Shown here: piece after piece, positions 55,011 through 64,000 of the stretch
Layout of the letters: the number at the start of each line of letters is the position of its first letter
Position numbering within the stretch: position 1 is the stretch's first letter
Made by a program: the position numbers and the translations under genes
Assembly: GCA_000611775.1 (NCBI GenBank)
Contig: KK106985.1
Span: 1,226,291-1,290,290 of the forward strand
From: Umbilicaria muhlenbergii
Taxonomy: Eukaryota; Ascomycota; Lecanoromycetes; Umbilicariales; Umbilicariaceae
Reading direction: 5' to 3'
DNA: 64,000 nt
The notes under the pieces: generated by a model
Seen by the model: only the letters and a program-made list of their open reading frames with translations
The model's database searches: none
Told to the model about the DNA's origin: nothing

Positions 55011-56651
55011 ATGGCTAATACAGCTGCCGTTGTTGAAGTGCCATGCTTGGACAGGCTTGACCCTTCGAAGCCACACACCTTTATCACACCAGCCAAGAAG
55101 ATCAATGAAGGCCAAGATGTTTCTGCGTTTCTCACTTCCAAAGCTTACAGGGATATTATGACGTTTGTTTTGCAATTGAATGCTTCAATGTTCCCACGTT
55201 ACATCATAGATAGTGGGTCTATTCCATCGAAAACCCAGGCCTGGGAGCTTGATGCTCCTGATGTTGTTTTTTCAAATACAATTATGCAGCTGAGACAGCT
55301 ACTATCGTCCTTGAATGGCATAATCGACGAAGTTCCTCCTGACAAAGGACCTCGACGATTTGGTAATGTCAGCTTCAGGAAGTGGTTTCAGACTGTTGAA
55401 GGCCGTATATCAGACTTGTTGGCGGATCACCTCCCGTCAGAAGTATTGTCATTCAGTAAGACGGCAGAGCTGTCTGCCAAGAATGAGCTCGAATCGTACT
55501 TACTGGGGAGCTTTGGCAGCCCTCAACGCTTGGATTATGGGACTGGCCATGAACTTAGCTTCTTAGCCTTCATCGGCTCTATCTGGAAACTTGGCGGCTT
55601 TGAATCAACCGCTTCGGGAAGTGAGGAGAGGGCCATTGTTCTGGGTGTTATTGAACCGTATGTGAAGAGGGTTGTTCCTTCTTGCCGATTGCTTCATGGT
55701 TCGATATTGATCGTCAACCAGATATTTAGACCTCATCCGCAAACTGATTAAAACCTACACACTTGAGCCTGCAGGATCACACGGAGTATGGGGGTTGGAT
55801 GACCACTCGTTCGTGCCTTATATATTTGGTAGCGCCCAGTTTGCTCCGGCTATATCGAGCGTTGATAACATCCCGGCCGAAGGTTCCCTTACGGGTTCGC
55901 CGGATCCAGCAGATGTGACCAAAGCGACTGTGGTTGAGCGAGAGAGAAAACGCAACATGTACTTTGGGGCGATCGGTTTCATCTACGACGTTAAGAAAGG
56001 GCCCTTTTGGGAGCACTCCCCCATGCTCTATGACATCTCCGGCGTCCGCGCAGGCTGGGCCAAGATCAACAAGGCATGTCTCTCTCTGCTGGGGTATATA
56101 CCAGGGGCGTGTACTAACTAGAGCATATGCTATAGGGGATGATCAAAATGTACAGTGGAGAGGTACTCTCGAAATTCCCAGTAGTTCAGCACTTTCCTTT
56201 TGGCTCGCTCTTCAGCTGGGAGCAAGACCCGACCGCAGTGGCACCCGCAACTTCTGTCCACACATTGAATCAGCCAACAACAAACAGCATAAGCGCGACC
56301 TCGACGAGTCAAGCTTCCACGCGAAGAACCCCCCAAGATGGCACGAGCGCACCATGGGCAGGCCAAAGCCCGGTTATGCCACCTCCAGCAGTCCAAACAG
56401 CAGCTCCCTGGGCTGGCAAACCTACACCACCTTCTTCAACCGTCACCGCAACTGGTAGGCAGATACCAATGCGGGTACCGACGAAGGCGTCTTGGCCTGG
56501 ATCCGACACTAAATCTTCGGCGCGAGGTATGCCGCTAACTCAAGTGCCATGGGCTACGGGAGCAGGTAACCCTAACGCTAGGTCTATGCTTCCACCATCC
56601 AGAGCAGCGGGGGCGAAACCAGGGAGTGGCACTGGTGGCAACGTAGGCTGA
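55011..56651 (+). CDS. RRD1: PP2A phosphatase activator (PTPA family, peptidyl-prolyl isomerase)
   Basis: Three exons (55011-55657, 55722-56073, 56136-56651) give 504 residues. The PTPA fold covers ~25-360: [110 protein letters not shown] and [19 protein letters not shown]. These contain the substrate-groove residues of the family. PTPA proteins reactivate PP2A-type catalytic subunits. The ~140-residue tail is Ala/Pro/Thr/Ser-rich with repeated APWAG motifs, a common feature of the Pezizomycotina rrd1 type; RRD1 rather than RRD2 is chosen because of this long tail. The second intron has a GC donor (AAG|GCATGT) with a perfect TACTAAC branch site. Confidence 0.92.
56074..56135 (+). other. GC-AG intron of the RRD1 gene
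   Basis: The 5' splice site reads AAG|GCATGT rather than GT. The intron holds GTACTAACTA as branch site and ends CTATAG. Phase 0 joins WAKINK to GMIKMY, as the family requires; no GT donor nearby keeps the frame. Confidence 0.8.
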
Positions 56652-57212
56652 AGGGTGGTACTGCTATGGAAACTAGTCTGATGACATCACGATATGAACG
56701 AAAGGGGCACTGGATACAATCATGGCATAATTATGGTATCAGGGATGTAGAGCAGGTTCATGGATACTTTAGGCATTTCTACAGAAGCATTATGTCTTGA
56801 AGAAATCTTGTGAAAGCTCTTGCTAAAGCACAACTGTCTAGTCCGTGAGGTTGTAAGTATAAACGCGCGGCTGAATCATGGCTGAATCATTGCTTGTATA
56901 TCAGGGGTAGATGATTCGCCATTGCTGACAACCAAAATGCAATCTTCCACACGGCGAATGAAGCAACAACATTTGCACTGCCCCCTTCAATAGTTGTGAA
57001 CAACATGCAGCTAAGAGCGCATTCGGCATACGCCGACTTATTGTTAGCTACAATAGCAAGACCTGCCATCCTCCGTGCAACCCGTGTTCGACAGTGAATG
57101 ATCTGTGTTGTGAGGCCGGATAGCTGCTCTCACCTTACCGGCCGTCGTCTTCTCATTGCAACGCTCGGTAACCAACAACGACACCGGCAAACTCATCGAA
57201 CTACCACCAAAC
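56652..57212. other. intergenic, nothing recognised
   Basis: 3' flank of RRD1 and 5' flank of the small gene at 57213. Short frames only. Confidence 0.5.
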
Positions 57213-58066
57213 ATGCCTGGAGTCCGTAAGTAGCCCACTTGAATGTCCCTTACCATTGGTTCAAAGCATACATTCCAGTAGCAGACCTTGCATATTCTCT
57301 ATCAATTCCCCAGCTCTCGCTCCTTCCAGTTCACACTTCCTCACCGCTAACTCCCCATCATCCCCACAGCTCCCGACGCCCTGGCCCAGGTGAAGAGAGG
57401 TCTCAGAGGCCTCTTCAACCGCAAAAAGAAAGACAACTCTCATCAAACCACGCAACCCACCCCAGCGCCCACCAAAACCACCTACTCCACTCCCGCCTCC
57501 AGCTCCGGAACCCCAACCACAACCCGTAAGCCCCACCCTTCTCTCCAACCCCACCCTTCTCTCCAAACACCCAACTAACAAACTCCACCACTCCCCCAGA
57601 CTCCCACCCGCACGCCCCTCTCCCAGCCACCGCTCCCCTCGCTGCCGCAGCCACAACCTCCGAACTCCCCACCGCCTCTTCCCCCCCTCTCCCCGCTGCT
57701 CCCCTCCCCTCAGAGCCCGACCTCTCCACCCGCACCACCACCAACCACAGCGTTCCCTCCACCACCAAAGCGGCCGAACTCCCACATTCCAACCCCTCAA
57801 CCACCACAACACAGACCCCGCATGCCGGCTCTGCTACTACTACCACAACCAGGCACGCGGCTCCCGCTGCCGCAGCACCGACGGCAACGACAACCAATGC
57901 AGCAGCCGCGCATACTCCAGGGACCACAGCAAAGCCCGTGGCGCCAGGGATGAGCGCGACGAGTGGCCCGTTGGACGACCAGTTGGCGCATGGGTATGTG
58001 GATGAGGGGGAGGGAACGCCGTTCGCGACGCCGTTGGAGGCGCCGAAGAATTTAGGGACGGCTTGA
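57213..58066 (+). CDS. small Ala/Thr/Pro-rich protein
   Basis: Three exons (57213-57225, 57370-57525, 57600-58066) give 211 residues, starting MPGVPPDALAQVKRGLRGLF. A short amphipathic basic helix (VKRGLRGLFNRKKKD) is followed by a long low-complexity stretch rich in Thr, Ala, Pro and Ser. The tail ends LAHGYVDEGEGTPFATPLEA. No signal peptide or membrane segment is seen. I know similar small proteins only as uncharacterised in Dothideomycetes. The frame stays open across the joins, and splice sites are standard (CGTAAGT and CGTAAGC donors). Intron 2 contains a doubled ~18-bp CCCACCCTTCTCTCCAA unit. Confidence 0.65.
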
Positions 58067-58791
58067 GGTCGCAACTAGAAGGAAGGGGAAAGGTGCAGAG
58101 GGGATTGGGTGAATTTGATCATATGCTTGGCAACGAATGATGGACGGGTGGTTTTCGAGCTTGAAGGGAGGGGGTTGATTGTTTGGATGGGAAGGGGGGC
58201 AGGTTGTATACCCAAATTTGTTGCTGGATGACCGGGGGGCCGGCAGGAGCAGGGGGATGTTAGGGGGCAGTAGTGGTTTGAGCTATGAGGCAATACCCCG
58301 TTTTGCTTAGGTTGAAAGTGGTTTTCATCTCGTCACGTGCTGCTGGATGCGTGAAACATTTATGAGCACTTGTGATTGTGCTAGAGTACTATCGTCTTTG
58401 AAAGCCAGGAAGCAAGCTCATCCACACTCACAGGTAAAGCAAAGCCCACACCTCACTGCCAGCCTCCTTCCGTAAAATCAGATGCACAGAGCCAACTCCC
58501 GTTAAACACCCACAAAGCCACCTGAAGTAAAAGCATAAAGTACTAAGATGGAGCTCCTAGCTCCGGTCAGATAAAGTGCTCTCGCCACCTCCGTTGCCTT
58601 AACCCGACGTGAACCATACGGACATTCCACGCAGATAAACAACACGGATATTCCACGTAGAACTACGGAAATCCCACATAGACCACACTGACATTCCACG
58701 TAGACCCCACGGGCAAACCCGACGCAGACGCCACAAGCGAAACCCTAGCACACCTACCCCCACACCACCATTCCATGCACTCCAATTGGGA
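58067..58791. other. intergenic with a degenerate minisatellite
   Basis: No gene supported. A degenerate tandem repeat lies at 58618-58735. Confidence 0.5.
58618..58735 (+). repeat. degenerate minisatellite, ~5 units of 20-26 bp
   Basis: Units of the type ACGGACATTCCACGTAGA recur with changes in length and sequence. Confidence 0.6.
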
Positions 58792-59567
58792 TCATTTCAT
58801 AGCGGGATCGTAGCGGCGGTTGGTCGACACGGGCCGGGACGAGAGGCGCAGGGAGAGGCGCGCCCAGTCATGTAGGACGTCGTAGCCGCAGGAGTGTGGG
58901 TTCGTTAAGGGGGGGGATGTGGGGTTGGGGATTTGAGTGTTTTGGGGGGGGGCGTATACTGAGAGTAGAGGGCGCGTGGGCGGAGAGGCGAGGGGTAAGG
59001 GGAGGTGTATGCTAAAGGGTAAGGGGCCCCGTATGCTGAAAGATTCAGGCCCGTGTGCTGAGAGGCTAGAGGAGTTGAAGATGTTGTTCAGACGGGAAGA
59101 GTAATTCATGCTTGACGGTGGTGGTCCTACTGAGAAAGGAGACATGGTGGGAAAGCCCTCGAGACGGCGTGTGCTGGGACTGTCACGAAATTCAGTTCTG
59201 AAACTCAGGGGACGGTCGTTGGTCGGTCTGGATGCGAGGGTGTCGTGCTAAGCAGACGGTTTTTGAGGCCGCCGCCGCTGAGGTTGATTGGACGTGGTTC
59301 GATCCGACGGAAGCTAGTAGTGCCTGAAAGGGAACTGTCATGCATTCTGCTTTTGACATTCGTGGAACGGCCGCTGGTCGTTCTGAGTGAGAGGATATTA
59401 TTCTCATGGCCGCCGATGTCACTTAGAGACTGATCGTTCGGACGAAAGCTCTTCGCGCGATGAACATCGTCATCATCCAGTGTCTTCGATCTGAATTGGC
59501 TGAGAGTCATAGGAGTCAGAATTGAGAAGAGAGCGTCGTACATTGTCAGTTCTCTCAGGTCTGTCAT
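58792..59567 (-). CDS. possible Ser-rich hypothetical gene with a frame break
   Basis: An ATG frame (MTDLRELTMYDALFSILTPM) runs 120 codons to a stop at 59205. An overlapping frame, one base out of phase, continues without stop from about 59245 (LASRPTNDRPLSFRTEFRDS) to 58792 (STNRRYDPAMK). Both parts are Ser/Arg/Pro-rich and look like halves of one protein. No usable intron lies at the join, so this is either a frameshifted gene, a sequencing slip (a TTTTT run sits nearby) or two unrelated frames. Family unknown. Confidence 0.3.
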
Positions 59568-59846
59568 CTTCGACGGTGGATGAGTCGTGCTCTCTGAACA
59601 GGATGATTAAAGGGGGAAGAGCTGAAGATCCTCAGATCTCGAGCTCTCGCATGTCTCGATGAATGACTGTGAAGAGCCTTAAGCGAAATCGGCCATGCAG
59701 GCTAAAGCCTTCTCAGGTAACAATAAGCAGATCTGGCCTGGAGAAGAGTATAGATGGAATTCATTCAGAAAATAGATCACAAGTTAGATAAAAGTACGTA
59801 TTGACTGCACCGAATTTCCTTGCTCAAAAACTCCCCAGTATAGCAC

Positions 59847-62294
59847 CTACCTGACCTCCTCAGCGCTCACATCACCGAATTTCTCCTCCTCGGCAACTGC
59901 TGGAGGAATTCCGGCATTGGCCAAAGCCTTAAGGTCATCCTCGCCCATTTCACCATGCCAGCCATGAGCCACGAGATATGCTCGAAACCTCTCATCCTCA
60001 TTCGACAAATCATCACCTTTGAGGTTAGGGACGAAGACGTACGTCACAAGTACTCCAACAACACCACAGATGGCCGCAATGATAAATGTCCATCTCTTTC
60101 CCAAGTGTGTTTGGATGGGTGTAAAGGCCTGTGTTCCAATAGCAGCGCCGGTTTTACCAATTGCAGCGGAGATACCATAACAGGTCCCGCGAACGGCCGT
60201 TGCATAGCTTTCGGAAGAGATAAGGCCTAGCATGTCTCCAGGTCCAAGATTGCCGGAGGATTGCATGAGACCATAGAAAACGACAAACAGCGGAATAATC
60301 TTGGTGATCTGATTATAGGCACAGCCAATGATGAGCCCGAAGATGACTGCTCTTCGTTAGCGGTGTGTTCCCGTGAACGCACACCGTGTGAAGTAAGGTT
60401 CAGTCATAACTTACGATATCCGCTGAAACCAAGCATCATAGTTTGCTTCCTGCCTAGTATGTCACAAAGATAGGCACCCAGGAATACTCCCGGAAGAGCG
60501 ATAGAACCAAGAAGGAGCTGGTATTCAGCGGTCTTGATGATGTTGCCGTTTGGCACAACACTGGAGATAATCCTCCCGGAAAAGACGCCGTTCGGGAAAG
60601 TGACCTAGTACGTTCATTAACATGCTTTCTCTGAATATCCAGGGGCGAGTACTTACAAAGTCGTACAGGAACCAAGCGCCACAGGTCCCGATCAAGGATT
60701 TCCAGTAGTATCGTATAACTAGCAGATACGGCACCCTCTTCTTAATCGCTCCTCTCCGGTAAAGCTTCGAGTTGAGCATCTTGATCCGAAAGTAGAAGAC
60801 TGTTAACGGCAAAAGACACCCAATACCGAAGCAAACACGCCATACCGTTGAAAGGTGATTTGTCCCGGCTGCCGATATCACGATCAAGAACACGATGACT
60901 GCCAAGGGCCCACCAAAAGATAAAGGTAGGTTCGTGACGAGAATGAATATCGGCCCACGCCTCTTAAGTTGGTGCTCGTTTGCTGCTTCAGAAGCCGATG
61001 TAGACGAAGCAGGATACTCGCCTCCGGTACCGAAGCCGACGATACCACGAGCCACGGTCATCATCCAGAACATACCGTTGACGGTAGAGCCATGAGAGGC
61101 AGTGGCCAAGATGCCTCCGATAACGATCAGAGCGGTGGTAGTTACAATGGCAACTTTGCGGCCGAGATAGTCGCATGTGAGGCCGATGGTGATCTGGCCT
61201 ATGATTTCGCCCACAAGGAGAGCGTTTGATACTCGTGTGCTGACGATAGAAGTATATTCCTTTGGGTATTCCTGCTTGAGCAGGACATTGGTCATTGTCC
61301 TGTGTCAAGTCAATTATGGGAATCGGGACGGTGATGGATTAGGGTAAATATGTGAAGAGAAGGCAGCGGGAGTTACATACATTAGGTTGTTCTGATAGCC
61401 ATCGCTGATCAAAGCAAAACCAGCACAGAACTAGCCCCGGACATGGTCAGTGGAACTGTTTCTTTTCAGCGTTGGAGCCAATGTTGTTGGACATACAATG
61501 GTGAAGATATCAGACAATGACTGCCTCTGCCCCGAGACCTGCTTCGAAGGCGCAGCAGGATCATTGAGAACCATAACAACCCCCGGGGCTCCAGCGATCT
61601 TCTCATTGTACGTTGGGAGGTGGGGTCCAGCCTTCTCCTCGTCTCTCGTTGGGAGGTAGGCTCCACTACTTTTCTCGTTTCTCGCTGGGAGCTGGGCTCC
61701 CGCTGTCGTTCCGTTCGTTGTTGGATGCTGAGCCTCAGTTGACTTCTCACTCACTGTTGAAAGGTGGGCCCCGGCGGTCTTCTCGTTCTTTATTGCAGGT
61801 GGGGCGGCTCCTGTGATCTTCTGGCTCATCGTAGGTAGCTGCGCTCCAGCTGTCTTTTGGTTCATGGTGTGAAGCTGGGCTCCAACTGGCTTCTGGTTCA
61901 TCGTAGGTGGCTGTGCTCCAACTGTCTTCTGGTTCATCGTGGGTGGCTGCGCTCCAGCTGTCCTCTGATTCATGGTGGGAAGCTGGGTCTGGCTCGTCGT
62001 GGGGAGCTGGGCTCCGGCTGTCTTCTGATTTATCGTAGGAAGCTGGGTCTGGCTCGTCGTGGGGAGCTGGACACCAGCAGTCTTCTGGTTCGTCGTGGGT
62101 AGCTGGGCTTCGGCAGTCTTCTTGCTTTTCTTTGGGGGCTTGACTGCAGGTATCTTCTCCTTCTTCTTTGGAGGCTGCACTGCAGCTACTTTCTCCTTCG
62201 GCTTTGGAGGCTGGGCTGCAGGTTTTTTCTCATTTCTCGGCGGAAGGTCCTCTTCGCTCGAGCCAGCCAGGTCATCCGCATCAGTGAAAAACAT
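59847..62294 (-). CDS. GIT1-like MFS permease with N-terminal repeat array
   Basis: Five exons (61497-62294, 61381-61430, 60657-61299, 60415-60604, 59847-60346) give 726 residues. The C-terminal ~480 residues are a 12-TM permease of the GIT1/PHO84-like branch (glycerophosphoinositol and phosphate transporters): SLSDIFTIFCAGFALISDGY, the motif A loop CDYLGRKVA, RGIVGFGTGGEYPASSTSAS, CDILGRKQTMMLGFSGY and SSGNLGPGDMLGLISSESYA. The first ~240 residues are hydrophilic: a Lys/Pro-rich segment, then about 14-15 copies of a ~12-residue unit like LPTMNQKTAGAQ. The first exon runs directly into TM1 with a phase-0 intron (IFTI|FCAG), so the array belongs to the same protein and should face the cytosol. 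A ~40-residue tail ends in EKFGDVSAEEVR. Confidence 0.88.
61580..62140 (-). repeat. in-frame 36-bp coding minisatellite
   Basis: It encodes the ~12-residue units of the permease N terminus. The best-conserved copies lie at about 61830-62100 (LPTMNQKTAGAQ, PPTMNQKTVGAQ, LPTTNQKTAGVQ), and two shortened 8-residue units (LPTTSQTQ) break the period. Outer copies towards the membrane domain are more diverged. Confidence 0.85.
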
Positions 62295-64000
62295 CTTGAT
62301 ACAGGAACTCCTCTCAATCTAGATTTGGAAACTGCAGGAACTTAAAGTGCGGGGTTTCCACCGAGGGTATGTAATAACATAGCGCAGCAGCAACAGTAAA
62401 GGAGGGAGAAGAAAAAAGGACTATATACAGTCGAACATCACAAGCGCTATGGTCCAAGACTCACATCCCAAAGAGGAAGACGATTCTTCCGGCCGGAAAT
62501 TTTCCAATGCAGCTGCAGGCAGCGCGCAGCGTCGCAGATTGTCGGTGATCCAGCATCTCGACAGTTCGCGGCTGGGATAAATTCCCAGTGATTGGTGCAC
62601 GTGGCGCCAAACGTTCTCGAGGTCCTCCGAGAGATCATAATCTCAGACCATCTTCTGGCACCTACCTCGCAGACGCGAAGACCATGTCCATGTCCCCATC
62701 CGTGAGTCGTTGCAGTGCCGGTGTAGTCGTGCAACCTTCCTGCCTTGGCCTTCCCTGCCGCACTTTATTCTTGTTCCTGACGGGAGTGAGGTGGTGTAAC
62801 GTCGGACCGTCCCCGTTGGAAACGCGGCTTGCATGCATGTCTGTGTCAACGTCATTGGCTGATATCTGTGTTCTTGGTGGCACTTGCTAAGTCCAGCCTC
62901 TAGATCGAAGCTTCAAAGCTTGATTCGACTTTTGGACGCCAGCGAGGGTCAATGCTGATCTACAGAAATGGCAACCATACTGTAAAGGTATCATGAGTTG
63001 TACCGGCATGATACTAACTACGTGCATATGGGGGTCATCATTTTTACAAAGTTACTGTTTGCCATACACGTTCTAGACAAGGTTGCCAGGGGCATTGCGA
63101 TCAACGACGGGATCTCCAAAGTCAATTTCCAACCCCTTCTTGTTATCGATTTTTGCCACGCAAGCCGTTAGCCAACCATCTACGTAGGCTGCGCAAGTGG
63201 ACCAGGCAACCTTGAGAGCAGTTGCCTCTTTTTCTCCTCTCGAAGGTTGCCTCTTTTCCTCCTTCTCGAAGTCGAACCACGTCTGTACCCCTCTATCAAG
63301 CAGGACTCCCAAAAGTGATAAAGAAAAAGGTCGAATATCTATTCTGCGAAGAGCTTCACTGATTCAAAAAAAATATATATCAGCCTTCTGTTTTAAAAAG
63401 ATGATTATTATCTATTATCTTCTCAATCTATGTGGAGTTCTGGATAACCACTAGCTCATAGAGAAATTATTTCATCATATAAGAACAAAGATAAATCTTT
63501 CAAGCGTTGCCGGCTAATACAAACTTATATTGTGGTGAATATTACGAACAATAAGGAGATTGTACTGCATCATACAACAGACTTTTCCAAACAATGACGG
63601 CCGTGATTGTCGAGATGTTGATACCATCAATACGAGATTACCAAGTACCCGCTCGCTCCAGTCCTACTCTACGGGAGGGGGCGCGTGCCCAGTAGAGGGT
63701 GGCTCAGCTGCATGGCAGGGACAGCGTCAACATCAGGATCCGTGAACCTTATTTGCAACCCCTCCTCGTCCCGTCTTATCGATTTGACGCAGCAGTCCTC
63801 TTATCGAATTAAGGCAACGGAATCCTACACCAATCATCCCTCCAGAGGTGTCGAAACCGGATCATGTCAACCTTGAAAGCCGCTGCCTGATTCCCCTTCC
63901 AGATCCATTTAAATAGCTCTCAAATCAACTTTGGGTGCGACCCTCATAACTCTCTCACGGTGTAATTATTGTTCCTGCATAGAAGGACCTCGGCGTGCTT
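62295..64000. other. 1.7-kb terminal region without a supported gene
   Basis: It holds the upstream region of the permease gene. The most protein-like frame (minus strand, near 63073-63312) has no ATG. The segment 63360-63560 is AT-rich. No repeat or RNA gene recognised. Confidence 0.45.

Noticed and set aside
61580-62140. Regular 36-bp repeats as a CRISPR-like array
   Set aside because: The repeats are in-frame protein-coding units without unique spacers, in a eukaryotic gene.
63073-63312. 79-codon protein-like frame
   Set aside because: No ATG in the frame and no recognisable splice to an upstream exon.

Overview
This is a stretch of a filamentous ascomycete (Pezizomycotina) genome. Genes lie on both strands and carry short GT-AG introns of about 50-60 bp. 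The single-copy genes are those expected of such a fungus (BFR2, RAD4, YJU2/SAF4 family, MED7, ADE13, a PP2A activator, a ZIP transporter). The proline/serine/threonine-rich hypothetical proteins and the spread of MFS transporters would suit a Dothideomycete, but the class is an inference. I rebuilt exon structures by hand from splice sites and reading phase; each multi-exon model given with exact ends sums to whole codons.

Layout. 0-14.4 kb is a gene-rich block: BFR2, two unrecognised genes, a 935-bp terminal-inverted-repeat element, RAD4, an FG-nucleoporin-like gene convergent with RAD4 (2 bp between the stops), and a YJU2/SAF4 splicing-factor gene with two tiny 5' exons. 14.4-17.1 kb is almost gene-free and holds short repeats. 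17.1-20.3 kb has an AlkB-like dioxygenase and an intact 14-TM MFS transporter.

20.4-33.5 kb is a gene-poor island. It is dominated by a nearly perfect 7.29-kb palindrome (20401-27687): two arms of about 3.64 kb joined without a spacer and bounded by TA. Nearly all CpG is gone from its interior, while the outer ~200 bp of each arm keeps CpG. Beyond it lie a retroelement-like relic, a decayed arylesterase/paraoxonase gene and a 5'-truncated MFS transporter gene.

33.5-62.3 kb is again gene-rich: a lipid phosphate phosphatase divergent from MED7, ADE13, a membrane protein of unknown function, a ZIP zinc transporter with two zinc-response-like boxes, a CENP-V/GFA protein, a 1.4-kb-codon coiled-coil protein, a SANT-like nuclear protein divergent from the PP2A activator RRD1, a small Ala/Thr/Pro-rich protein, and a GIT1-like MFS permease carrying an unusual N-terminal array of ~12-residue repeats. 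62.3-64 kb has no gene I can support.

The genes do not form one pathway. They are housekeeping loci (ribosome biogenesis, DNA repair, splicing, transcription, purine synthesis, phosphatase control) mixed with transporters. The most unusual objects are the palindrome with its CpG-type mutation pattern, the repeat-array permease, and the terminal-inverted-repeat element upstream of RAD4.
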